DNA of 64,000 nt from an uncultured Lachnospiraceae bacterium (GTDB lineage Bacteria > Bacillota > Clostridia > Lachnospirales > Lachnospiraceae), in the NCBI GenBank assembly GCA_902779575.1, contig CACZBW010000005.1, positions 1 to 64,000 of the forward strand, given 5' to 3'. The notes beneath the pieces were generated by a model. It did no database searches and was not told the origin of the DNA. It worked only from the letters and a program-made list of their open reading frames with translations. This document shows, in pieces, positions 34,316 through 42,411 of the stretch; the first letter of the stretch is position 1, and every line of letters begins with the position of its first letter. A program made the position numbers and the translations under genes.

Positions 34316-35242
34316 TTATTTCAGGAATCCGTTGATAATCTGCTCCTCAGCCTCCGCCTCGGTCAGTCCCAGCGTCATCAGCTTGGTAAGCTGTTCCCCT
34401 GCAATCTTCCCGATCGCTGCCTCATGCACCAGCATGGCGTCCACACTGTTTGCCTCAAGAGAGGGGACTGCCAGGATCTTTCCCTGATCCATAATGATCG
34501 AGTCGCATTCCGTGTGGCCGCTGCAGGCAGCGTCGCCGGTAATCTTCAGATCAAGTCTCTGATAGGAACTGCCGCGCGCGACGCCTCTGGAGACGATGTC
34601 CGCGCTGGAACCGTCCCCTTCCAGGGTTACATGGTAGGTGCTCAGAGCCTTCTGCACGCCGTGGGTCATCAGTCTCTCACGAACGACCAGGTGCGCGTCC
34701 GCGGCAAGCTTCGCTGTAGTGGCACGGTCCGTGGAATCAACGCCCTTGATCTGGACCATCTCCATCTCCATGCTGCTTCCTTCTTCCATATAGACTTCGG
34801 TCTGCGGATTCAGGATTCTCTGCCCGAGTCCGTCCCCGGAGCCATAATGTTTCTCCACATATTTGATATGGGAATTCTTTCCGATCCAGAAACGGTGGAT
34901 CCCGTCATGTTCGGAATTCTGTGCTCCGCAGTTGTCGATGCCGCAGCCGGCGACAATCAGAACGTCGCAGTTTTCCCCCACATGGAAATCGTTATAGACT
35001 TTCTCCGTCAGGCCGCTGGCGCTGATGACGACAGGGATATGGACGCTCTGCTTTTTTGTTCCGTCTTTGATCGTAATATCCAGTCCGGAGCCGTCCGCCT
35101 TTGACTGGATATCGATGTCCGCCGTCGAATTGCGTCCGACTGATTTACCGTTCGCCCTCAGGTTATAAGCCCCGATCGGGACATCATGGAGGTCGGCCAC
35201 CTCTTCCAGTATTCTCTTCTGAATCTGATCCATCTCAAGCAT
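34316..35242 (-). CDS. SufB/SufD-family scaffold protein, SmsB-like
   Basis: The 308-residue protein is a short SufBD-family member without the N-terminal extensions of SufB or SufD. Conserved features are GCGIDNCG (about 104-111), CSGHTECDSIIMD (about 236-248) and HEAAIGKIAGEQL near 275. With the SufC-like ATPase it matches the minimal two-component SMS Fe-S assembly pair described in anaerobes. It is separated from SmsC by 12 nt. It probably builds or repairs clusters, independent of SufS/SufU. The symbol is left out because assignment rests on length and pairing. Confidence 0.85.
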   Translation of the reverse strand: MLEMDQIQKRILEEVADLHDVPIGAYNLRANGKSVGRNSTADIDIQSKADGSGLDITIKDGTKKQSVHIPVVISASGLTEKVYNDFHVGENCDVLIVAGCGIDNCGAQNSEHDGIHRFWIGKNSHIKYVEKHYGSGDGLGQRILNPQTEVYMEEGSSMEMEMVQIKGVDSTDRATTAKLAADAHLVVRERLMTHGVQKALSTYHVTLEGDGSSADIVSRGVARGSSYQRLDLKITGDAACSGHTECDSIIMDQGKILAVPSLEANSVDAMLVHEAAIGKIAGEQLTKLMTLGLTEAEAEEQIINGFLK

Positions 35243-35254
35243 CTGACCGCCCCC

Positions 35255-35986
35255 TTATCTCAGCCTGGTACATGTGTCCACAGCCGCTTCTGTGCCGATA
35301 ACCTTCGGCAGAATCTCATCCGCCGGGCCCTGCTGGTCCACTCTTCCGTCCTTCAGGACAATGATCTCATCCGCGATCCGCAGAATCCTCTCCTGATGGG
35401 AAATGATTACGATCGAACTGTCATGGATCTCTCTGCGCATCTTCTCAAAGATCCGGATCAGGTTCTGGAAACTCCACAGGTCAATCCCTGCTTCCGGCTC
35501 ATCAAAAACCGACAGCCTGGTTTTGCGGGCAAGCACGGTCGCAATCTCTATGCGCTTCAGTTCTCCGCCGGACAGGGAAGCGTTCACCTCCCGCCCGATA
35601 TAATCCTTCGCGCAGAGGCCTACCTCCGACAGATAATCGCAGGCTTCCTGCACGGAAAAATCCTTGCCGGAAGCGATGCGGAGCAGGTCGATCACCTGGA
35701 GTCCCTTAAAGCGGACCGGCTGCTGGAAGGCAAAACCGATGCCGAGCCTGGCCCGTTCCGTGATTCCCAGGTCTGTAATATCCTGCCCGTCAAAAAGAAT
35801 CCGGCCCTCCTGCGGTTTTTCAATTCCGGCAATCAGCTTGGCCATAGTCGACTTTCCGCCGCCGTTCGGGCCGGTGATAACCACGAATTTTTTGTCTTCC
35901 ACTTTCAGGCTGACGTCCCTGAGAATCTCCTTCTCATCTCCGCCGTCGTCGTCTACCGTAAATGAAACATTCTTCAGTTCCAGCAT
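35255..35986 (-). CDS. SufC-like ABC ATPase, SmsC-like
   Basis: The 243-residue ATPase has Walker A GPNGGGKST (about 39-47), signature LSGGELKRIEIATVL and Walker B LSVFDEPEAGIDLWSF. It differs from the SUF-operon SufC in the D-E-P-E motif and is encoded with the SmsB-like gene. The pair should form a SufC2-(SufBD)2-type complex. Confidence 0.9.
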   Translation of the reverse strand: MLELKNVSFTVDDDGGDEKEILRDVSLKVEDKKFVVITGPNGGGKSTMAKLIAGIEKPQEGRILFDGQDITDLGITERARLGIGFAFQQPVRFKGLQVIDLLRIASGKDFSVQEACDYLSEVGLCAKDYIGREVNASLSGGELKRIEIATVLARKTRLSVFDEPEAGIDLWSFQNLIRIFEKMRREIHDSSIVIISHQERILRIADEIIVLKDGRVDQQGPADEILPKVIGTEAAVDTCTRLR

Positions 35987-35998
35987 GTACGGTCCCCC

Positions 35999-37357
35999 TT
36001 AATCCTTTCTCTGCTCTGTGTCATCAGCGGTTTTCTCCGCGCATTCCGTTTCCCCGTTCTTTTCAGAAGCGGAGGGATCCTGCCCGGAGTCAGCGCTGCC
36101 CTCTGCCTGTTCCCGGCCCTCCCGGGCAGAGCCTGCTTCAGCCGGAAGGCGGAGACCTTTCTGATCCATGGCTTCCAGGAACATCGGCTCCGGCATGCCC
36201 AGTTTTCTTGCCGCAATCTCAGGGGAATAGAGTCCCTCCGCAACATCCGCGCAGCGGTCGCTGAGCCTTGCGGAAGCGACGGCCCTGGCGACGGTCGCAG
36301 TCAGCTCTTTCGCAATCTCGCTGGCCTTCCCGCTGATATCGGCTTCCATATCCTCCAGATTCTTCAGTTCATAGCGGGTAAATACATCGAGCCCGGAACT
36401 GTCCTGCGCCGCTGCTCTCTGCCCGCTGCCGTATCCGGCTCCCGCCGCCCGGGCGGGGCTGCCGGCTTCTCCCGGCCGTCGGATCCCTCCGGTCCGGCTG
36501 CCTTCCTCCGCCTGCCCGAGTCCGTCTGCGCCGCCGCGGTTCTCATCCGCCCGGCTGCCTGTAGCTGAGGGGCCACTGTCTATGGCTGCAGCGCTGTCCT
36601 CACGGGCTCCGGAACGATCCGAAGAACTGTCTTCCCCGGTCTGCGTACTGCTGCCGCCAAACATCTTCTCCCGTTTCCGGACCGCATGCAGCGAAAGCGA
36701 CTGTGCTAGAGCGCCCGTTCCCGCGCATATACCGATCAGAATTATACGAAACAGCCGCTGATTCATAGCCGGTATATTCGACAGGAAGGAAATACGCTCC
36801 AGCGGGATCACCCCTGCCAGGATCGTGCCCAGCAGCGTTCCTCCGATCAAGCCGTGCAGCGCGCCGCCCAGTTTTACCGCAAAGATTCCCGCCAGAATCC
36901 CGCCCGCAGCCGCGAGCAGAGCCAGCAGAATCCTTCCATTGCGGCTGCCCTGTTCCAGCGCGGGGAAAAACCTTCCCGCCGCGGCGGCCGCCGTGCATCC
37001 GAGGATCACCCCGCCCGCAGCCAGATACAGCCGCGGAAGCAGGCAGTAGACAAGGGCGCAGGCCGCGCCGGCGGCCAGAACCCAGATCAGCACCTTCCGG
37101 TCTTCTGTTCCGACCGTCAGGGCCGCAATCAGAAAAGCGACGTTCACGCCGGATCCCAGTCCCGCGAAAAAGCGGGCGCCCGCGTTCATCTTATATCCCC
37201 ACCAGCATTCCATCAGGCTCATTCCGAGAGTCAGAACCAGGAGAAAGACCGCAATTGCTTTCATCCAGGCGGGGAGCATGGCAAAAGCCTCTCTCCAGAC
37301 CCCGGCGGCCGCCGATGTCATCAGGTTAGAAAAATGTTCCAATATATTCCAGATCAT
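35999..37357 (-). CDS. Multi-spanning membrane protein with long hydrophilic tail, unknown
   Basis: The 452-residue protein has about seven or eight membrane segments in the first 230 residues. A low-complexity Gly/Ala/Ser/Glu linker (about 235-315), a helical cytoplasmic part (LDVFTRYELKNLEDMEADI, about 320-400) and an acidic C-terminus follow. I cannot assign a family. It is first in an operon with the SmsC- and SmsB-like genes (12-nt spacing), behind an extended -10 promoter at 37404-37412. A link to Fe-S metabolism is possible but unproven. Confidence 0.75.
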   Translation of the reverse strand: MIWNILEHFSNLMTSAAAGVWREAFAMLPAWMKAIAVFLLVLTLGMSLMECWWGYKMNAGARFFAGLGSGVNVAFLIAALTVGTEDRKVLIWVLAAGAACALVYCLLPRLYLAAGGVILGCTAAAAAGRFFPALEQGSRNGRILLALLAAAGGILAGIFAVKLGGALHGLIGGTLLGTILAGVIPLERISFLSNIPAMNQRLFRIILIGICAGTGALAQSLSLHAVRKREKMFGGSSTQTGEDSSSDRSGAREDSAAAIDSGPSATGSRADENRGGADGLGQAEEGSRTGGIRRPGEAGSPARAAGAGYGSGQRAAAQDSSGLDVFTRYELKNLEDMEADISGKASEIAKELTATVARAVASARLSDRCADVAEGLYSPEIAARKLGMPEPMFLEAMDQKGLRLPAEAGSAREGREQAEGSADSGQDPSASEKNGETECAEKTADDTEQRKD

Positions 37358-37403
37358 ATTCTGTCTCCGAATTCCTTTTTTACTGCCGCTGGCAGTTCAG
37401 GCC

Positions 37404-37412
37404 ATTATACCA
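37404..37412 (-). promoter_or_regulatory. Extended -10 promoter of the SMS-like operon
   Basis: TGG-TATAAT on the minus strand, 47 nt upstream of the start; no recognisable -35 box. Confidence 0.45.
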
Positions 37413-37475
37413 CTTCTTCGGTATCTGTACAGTCATACCCGGCAGCAGCGCCTGCAGAAAACGAAATCTCCCTCC

Positions 37476-39215
37476 CTATACCCCGTCAGGGGTTTCCACA
37501 CGGAAAAGCTCCTGTGTCCGGTAAAGCTTCGCGTACTCTCCGTCCGCCTTCAGAAGCTGTTTATGCGTGCCTTCCTCCACGATCCTGCCCTCTTCAATCA
37601 CGACGATCCGGTCCGCTCCGCGTACGGTGGACAGACGGTGCGCGATCACGAAGGAAGTTCTCCCCTTCATAAGTTCATCAAAACTGTGCTGGATCCGCTG
37701 TTCCGTAATCGTATCCAGGGCGCTGGTCGCTTCATCCAGAATCAGGATCGCCGGGTTTTTCAGGAAAATGCGGGCGATGGAGATTCTCTGTCTCTGCCCG
37801 CCGGACAGCTTCGTGCCGCGCTCTCCAACGTAAGTCTGGAATTCATCCTGCATTTCCAGGATATCATCATAGATCTCCGCTTTCCTGGCCGCCTCAAAAA
37901 CTTCTTCATCCGAAGCGTCCGGCCTCCCGTAGCGGATATTCTCCATGATCGTATCCGCGAAAATGAAAACCTCCTGCTGCACAATTCCCACACTGCTGCG
38001 GAGAGATTCTTTGGTCACATCCCGGATATCCGTCCCGTCAATCCGGATCGCACCTCCGGTCACGTCGTAAAAACGGGGAATCAGCTGGCACAGGGTCGTC
38101 TTGCCGCCTCCCGAAGCGCCGACAACGGCAATCATCTCCCCGGGAGCCGCATGCAGATCCACGTCATGCAGCACTTCCGACCTGCCCTCATAAGAGAAGG
38201 ATATATGATCGATATCGATTCTTCCCTCCGTAACGAGGAGTAGTTCTGCATCCGGCTTCTCTCTGACGCTCGGTTCGATCGCCATAATCTCTTCCACTCT
38301 GCGCAGTCCGGCCATCCCGCTGGCAAATGTCTCCGCGAACTGGGCCATCTTCCGGATCGGGGTCACAAAAGTGCTGACAAAAAGCATGAAGGTGATCAGA
38401 TCAATATAATTCAGTCTTCCCTTCATGATCAGATAACCGCCGAAGCTGATAACCGAAACCGGGATGATTCCCATAAAAAATTCCTGGGTGGCATGGAATT
38501 GTCCCATCGCCCGGTAGAATTCCTTTTTGGCCCCCCTGTAGTTCCAGTTTGCCCGGTCGAAACGCTCGCAGTCGACAAGCTCATTGGCGAATGCCTTGGA
38601 TGTCTTCATGCCCGAAAGGCTGGATTCAATATCAGTGTTGATATCTGCCAGCCGGACTTTCACATTCCTGGACGCCTGTGACATTCCCCTGCGCTGCAGG
38701 ATCGTAATCGTAAGAAATATAGGGATCAGGAGCGCCACTACCAGGGCAAGCCTCCACTGAATCCTGAACATCATAAACAGCGCGCCGCATATCGTCAGAA
38801 GGGAAATCAGCAGGTCCTCCGGTCCGTGATGGGCCAGTTCCGTAAGCTCAAACAGATCCCCCGTCAGGCGGCTCATCAGGGAGCCTGTCCTTGTCCGGTC
38901 GTAAAAATCAAAATCCAGTGTCTGAAGATGCCGGAACAGATCCGCCCGGATATCTGTCTCCACCCTGATGCCGAAGGTATGCCCCCAGTATGCCATTACA
39001 TAGTAACAGACAGAGCGCAGCACATACGATAATGCCACAATCCCCATTACAACAAAGAAAACCCGGTATTTTTCATCCGGAAGCAGTTCATACATGGCGC
39101 GCCGGGAAACAGCCGGAAACGCCAGATCCACGGCAGCTACCGTGCAGGCGCAGAAAAGATCCAGCAGAAACAGCTTTATATGCGGACGAAAATACCGTAA
39201 CAGCGTTTTTAACAT
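37476..39215 (-). CDS. ABC exporter, fused membrane and ATPase domains (MsbA/LmrA type)
   Basis: The 579-residue half-transporter has six membrane helices (1-310) and an ATPase with Walker A GASGGGKTT (about 370), signature LSGGQRQRISIARI and Walker B ILILDEATSALD. It works as a homodimer, or a heterodimer with a partner not in view. Family members export lipids, drugs or peptides. Confidence 0.93.
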   Translation of the reverse strand: MLKTLLRYFRPHIKLFLLDLFCACTVAAVDLAFPAVSRRAMYELLPDEKYRVFFVVMGIVALSYVLRSVCYYVMAYWGHTFGIRVETDIRADLFRHLQTLDFDFYDRTRTGSLMSRLTGDLFELTELAHHGPEDLLISLLTICGALFMMFRIQWRLALVVALLIPIFLTITILQRRGMSQASRNVKVRLADINTDIESSLSGMKTSKAFANELVDCERFDRANWNYRGAKKEFYRAMGQFHATQEFFMGIIPVSVISFGGYLIMKGRLNYIDLITFMLFVSTFVTPIRKMAQFAETFASGMAGLRRVEEIMAIEPSVREKPDAELLLVTEGRIDIDHISFSYEGRSEVLHDVDLHAAPGEMIAVVGASGGGKTTLCQLIPRFYDVTGGAIRIDGTDIRDVTKESLRSSVGIVQQEVFIFADTIMENIRYGRPDASDEEVFEAARKAEIYDDILEMQDEFQTYVGERGTKLSGGQRQRISIARIFLKNPAILILDEATSALDTITEQRIQHSFDELMKGRTSFVIAHRLSTVRGADRIVVIEEGRIVEEGTHKQLLKADGEYAKLYRTQELFRVETPDGV

Positions 39216-39305
39216 TTCCTAAAACCTTTCCGCCCGGCGCAGAAAAACTTCCAAAAACATGGCTGCCGCTCTGGCAGATGCGGCAGCCGGATGATTCTGT
39301 CCGGA

Positions 39306-39701
39306 TTACTGATTAATAAGCGTTCTCAGCTTTACCTGCAGTTTTCTCATCTCCTGTCCGGCCTCGGCAAGCGCCCGGATCTCCTCCTCTGAAAGCCGCA
39401 GATCCTCTTTTGCAATGTCAATAAGCTGCTGATCCAGCTCCGTAATGATATCATTCGAATACAGGACTGTGTACACGCCAAAGAAAACAATTCTGCGCAC
39501 CTGGGGAGTCCGTTCCCCGAAATAGCTGAGCAGTTCCTGGAATGTCCCTGTATTCCCGATGCTTGAAACGCCGCACTGTCTGCGGAATTCCGCAAGATCA
39601 ACCATTTCTTCTTCTGACAGGCTTCTGTCTGCATAAGCTGCTTTATAGGCAAGCTCAACAAATTTTTCCTTATCCGTCTGATTCAGATTATCGAGCCACA
39701 T
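39306..39701 (-). CDS. Small TerB-like helical protein
   Basis: The 131-residue all-alpha protein resembles the TerB/DUF533-like fold (YKAAYADRSLSEEEMVDLAEFRRQCG and DIAKEDLRLSEEEIRALAEAGQEM look like paired helix repeats). The ATG at 39701 is chosen over an in-frame GTG at 39710, which touches the ribosome binding site. Function unknown; the TerB link is a fold-level guess. Confidence 0.6.
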   Translation of the reverse strand: MWLDNLNQTDKEKFVELAYKAAYADRSLSEEEMVDLAEFRRQCGVSSIGNTGTFQELLSYFGERTPQVRRIVFFGVYTVLYSNDIITELDQQLIDIAKEDLRLSEEEIRALAEAGQEMRKLQVKLRTLINQ

Positions 39702-39877
39702 ATTATCCACCTTTCCTGTATCTTCCTTACAACCTGCCTGCAGTGAACCTGAAAAGAGTATAGCATATATGCAGGCTTATCTCCAGTGATAAAGTCGCAG
39801 ACACGCCGCTGCCGGGCAGCGGATCACTGCCCCGCCTCTCCGCTCCTCAGTCAGGCTGTGCACACGAAGAATCCTGT

Positions 39878-40810
39878 TCACAGCCCCAGCTTCAGGAATG
39901 CTTCATGATCAAGCAGCGCTCCGGGACAGCCGACAACTGCCGCAGAAACCCGGTTTGCCTTTCTGACCGCTTCGATCAGATCCGTTCCCAGATGGCGCAG
40001 GGCGATAAAGCTTCCGATATGGCTGTCCCCCGCCCCGACCGTGTCGGCGACATTCGATACCGAAACGCCGGGAACCCGCTCATTTACGAGGCTCCCGTCA
40101 TCCTTCCTTCCGATTACCCTGCAGCCGTCCGCTCCCAGCGTGACCAGAACCGTATTCCGCGTACGTTCGAACAGCGTCAGCGCGGCTTCCTCTTCCCGCC
40201 CGCAGCCGGTATAAGCGCGCGCCTCCTCCAGGTTCAGATGAAGAACCGGAGACAAATCCAGGACTCTGTCCATCTTTCCGGGATCAATCATGCAGATCCT
40301 GGAACTCGGCGCAAAATAAACCAGATACTCCGGATGCCGCTCCAGAAATTCGATGATATGAATCCCGGTGGATTCCTCAATCTCCAGGCCGCAGATATAG
40401 ACACTGTCAATCTCCCTGCCCAGGCCCGAATCCTCGATTTCCCGGAACCACTCCGGCCGGAAAAAATACTCTGCGCCGTGATAGCAGATGAAGGTGCGTT
40501 CCCCGTCCGGTTCCACAAAGCAGTAACAGCAGCCATTGTCACCGGAAGTATCCGGGGCCCAGGTCCGGATCCCTCTCTTTTTAAATTCCGAGCGGACAAA
40601 ATCCCCGTAAACACCCCCGCCGACCGGCAGAAAAGGAATGCAGGGCACGCCGAAATGCCGGATACTGTCACAGACATTAAAGGCACAGCCGCCCAGGGAC
40701 AGATGCTGTTCATAGACATTTATATCTTCGCTTCGGACCGGAATATGGCTGACCGGAATCAGGACGTCTGTCGTTGCCGAACCGATCACAAGTATTTTCC
40801 CTCTTCCCAT
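39878..40810 (-). CDS. PfkB-family carbohydrate/nucleoside kinase
   Basis: The 310-residue kinase has the N-terminal GSATTDVLIPVSHIP motif with the GG signature (LGGCAFNVC near 35) and the C-terminal catalytic DTVGAGDSHIGSFIAL (aspartate near 258). The family phosphorylates sugars or nucleosides; no neighbouring catabolic gene fixes the substrate. Confidence 0.9.
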   Translation of the reverse strand: MGRGKILVIGSATTDVLIPVSHIPVRSEDINVYEQHLSLGGCAFNVCDSIRHFGVPCIPFLPVGGGVYGDFVRSEFKKRGIRTWAPDTSGDNGCCYCFVEPDGERTFICYHGAEYFFRPEWFREIEDSGLGREIDSVYICGLEIEESTGIHIIEFLERHPEYLVYFAPSSRICMIDPGKMDRVLDLSPVLHLNLEEARAYTGCGREEEAALTLFERTRNTVLVTLGADGCRVIGRKDDGSLVNERVPGVSVSNVADTVGAGDSHIGSFIALRHLGTDLIEAVRKANRVSAAVVGCPGALLDHEAFLKLGL

Positions 40811-40849
40811 ATCGGTAATCCTCGATTTCAGCGCTCTGCACGCGGCAAA

Positions 40850-41926
40850 TCAACCTGTAACCGGCTCCAGCAGAATCCGCATCTCCCCTCCGCAGACCAT
40901 TCTGTCCCGGTCGTCGGGACCTGCCAGCATGATTTCGTGTATCATCTCCGGACGGACCTCCCGGCGCGCAAGCAGATCAAGGGCCGCCTGAATCGCTCTG
41001 GCTTCCCCGCTTCCGCCGCCGATCGTTCCCGCGATCGTTCCATCCGGAAAAACCGCCATCTTTGTCCCGGCTTTTCTTGGGGCCGATCCCTGCCGGTCCG
41101 CGATCGTAGCCAGAACCGCGAGAACGGAAGGCGCAGCCTTGTTTTCCCCTTCATCCGGCAGCCGCTTCGCGGCAGAAGCCCTTTCCAGCAGAGCGCGCAG
41201 GATCTCTTTTGTAAAGCCTTCTTCCGATCCGGAAGAATTCTTTACGGCAATAATCTCAGCCATAATCGCGACGGCAATCTCCGAAGGAGTCTGCGCGCCG
41301 ATGCTCAGGCCGATGGGCGTATGAAGCTCATCGAGAAGCCCGGGAGCCATACCTCCTGCGGCAAGGCTCTCTTTCACGATCTGTCCGTGGCGCCTGCTGC
41401 CGATCATGCCGACATAGGCATGCTTCTTTTCCAGAGCTGCCTGCACGCAGTCCCGGTCACAGCGATGTCCGTGCGTAAGAACCACAAAATAGCTGTCATC
41501 ACTGCCCCTGACCTGCTTCATGCAGTCTGTATAGCTCCCGCACAGAACCTTCTGCGCGCCTGCTTCCCGGGCCTTTCCGGCGAATTCCTCCCTGTCTTCG
41601 AGGACTGTCACTTCCATCTCCAGCATGCGCCCGATCCGGATCACCTGCTGGCCGACATGGCCCGCCCCGCAGACAACCAGCTTCTTTTCAAAGGAAACCC
41701 TCTCACACAGGACCTGCTTTCCCTCCAGCGGACAGATTCCGTTCCGCGTCAGCGCTGCGGCTTCCGCCAGATGTTCCGCAAAAAAACCGCCCTGTTCCGA
41801 TTCCCAAAGCAGCTTTCCGTCTGCCAGCAGACATTTTTCCCCTGTAAGCTCCGGACCGACCACCGTCAGAACCATATTCAGGCTGTCCCGTTCCAGGCCT
41901 TCCAGAATCTGAATCAACTCTTTCAT
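40850..41926 (-). CDS. XdhC/CoxI-like protein with Rossmann domain before the XdhC domain
   Basis: The 358-residue protein carries the Rossmann part (VVCGAGHVGQQVIRIG near 91, then LTHGHRCDRDCVQAAL and YVGMIGSRRH) in the middle. A second region (GSAPRKAGTKMAV, then GTIAGTIGGGSGEARAI) at the C-terminus corresponds to the XdhC/CoxI domain, which normally comes first. XdhC proteins sulfurate and insert molybdenum cofactor into hydroxylases. No molybdenum enzyme is in the window. The ATG at 41926 follows GGAG; a 39-codon extension upstream lacks support. Confidence 0.8.
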   Translation of the reverse strand: MKELIQILEGLERDSLNMVLTVVGPELTGEKCLLADGKLLWESEQGGFFAEHLAEAAALTRNGICPLEGKQVLCERVSFEKKLVVCGAGHVGQQVIRIGRMLEMEVTVLEDREEFAGKAREAGAQKVLCGSYTDCMKQVRGSDDSYFVVLTHGHRCDRDCVQAALEKKHAYVGMIGSRRHGQIVKESLAAGGMAPGLLDELHTPIGLSIGAQTPSEIAVAIMAEIIAVKNSSGSEEGFTKEILRALLERASAAKRLPDEGENKAAPSVLAVLATIADRQGSAPRKAGTKMAVFPDGTIAGTIGGGSGEARAIQAALDLLARREVRPEMIHEIMLAGPDDRDRMVCGGEMRILLEPVTG

Positions 41927-42060
41927 AATTATCTCCGTAGCCTGCCTCCTGACTGCAGACATCCCCCTGCGCGGTAAGCAGATACAAGTCATTATCCTTC
42001 CAGTATCATACAGGAAACACAGCAGAATTACAAGAATACACACCGGGACAGGCAGATGCC

Positions 42061-42260
42061 GCCGTTTCCTTACAACGAAGAAGAAAGATCTGCAGCATCG
42101 GCAAGGCTGTGATCATCGCCGCTGTTTCCTTAGAGTGCGGAAGAAAGTTCTGCAGCATCGGCAAGGCTGTGATCATCGTCGCTGTTTCCTTAGAGTGCGG
42201 AAGAAAGTTCTGCAGCATCGGCAAGGCTGTGATCATCGCCGCTGTTTCCTTACAGCACGG
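42061..42260. repeat. 60-bp tandem repeat, three full copies and a partial fourth
   Basis: Units at 42061-42120, 42121-42180 and 42181-42240 and a partial at 42241-42260 repeat with an exact 60-bp period. Units 2 and 3 differ at one base. Because 60 is divisible by three, several frames stay open on both strands (for example a 91-codon minus ORF with a 20-residue repeat), but none has a ribosome binding site. It lies between the XdhC-like gene and the hydA terminator. Confidence 0.9.
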
Positions 42261-42304
42261 AATATACTGCCGGCATTTCATCTGTTCATTAGGGAAACGG
42301 AAGA

Positions 42305-42340
42305 CGAAAAAAGCCGGGATCGGACAAATCCGATCCCGGC
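42305..42340 (-). terminator. Terminator of the hyd operon
   Basis: A perfect 12-bp stem (GCCGGGATCGGA/TCCGATCCCGGC) with a 4-nt loop, followed by TTTTTT on the minus strand. Confidence 0.9.
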
Positions 42341-42411
42341 CCGGGCCGAGTCTGAAACAGCTCAGCCATTCTTAACTTTTATCTGATCAGTTCCGCATTC
42401 CGCTTCCTGTG

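Noticed and set aside
39905-41977. 690-codon plus-strand open frame opposite the PfkB kinase and XdhC-like gene
   Set aside because: It crosses two convincing genes and the gap between them; protein composition (Arg, Gln and His-rich) is typical of antisense artefacts.
42061-42260. CRISPR array
   Set aside because: The units are contiguous 60-bp repeats with no unique spacers and no cas genes are present.
42006-42281. 91-codon minus-strand ORF in the 60-bp tandem repeat
   Set aside because: The 20-residue repeats come from a DNA period divisible by three; other frames are also open and no ribosome binding site precedes the ATG.
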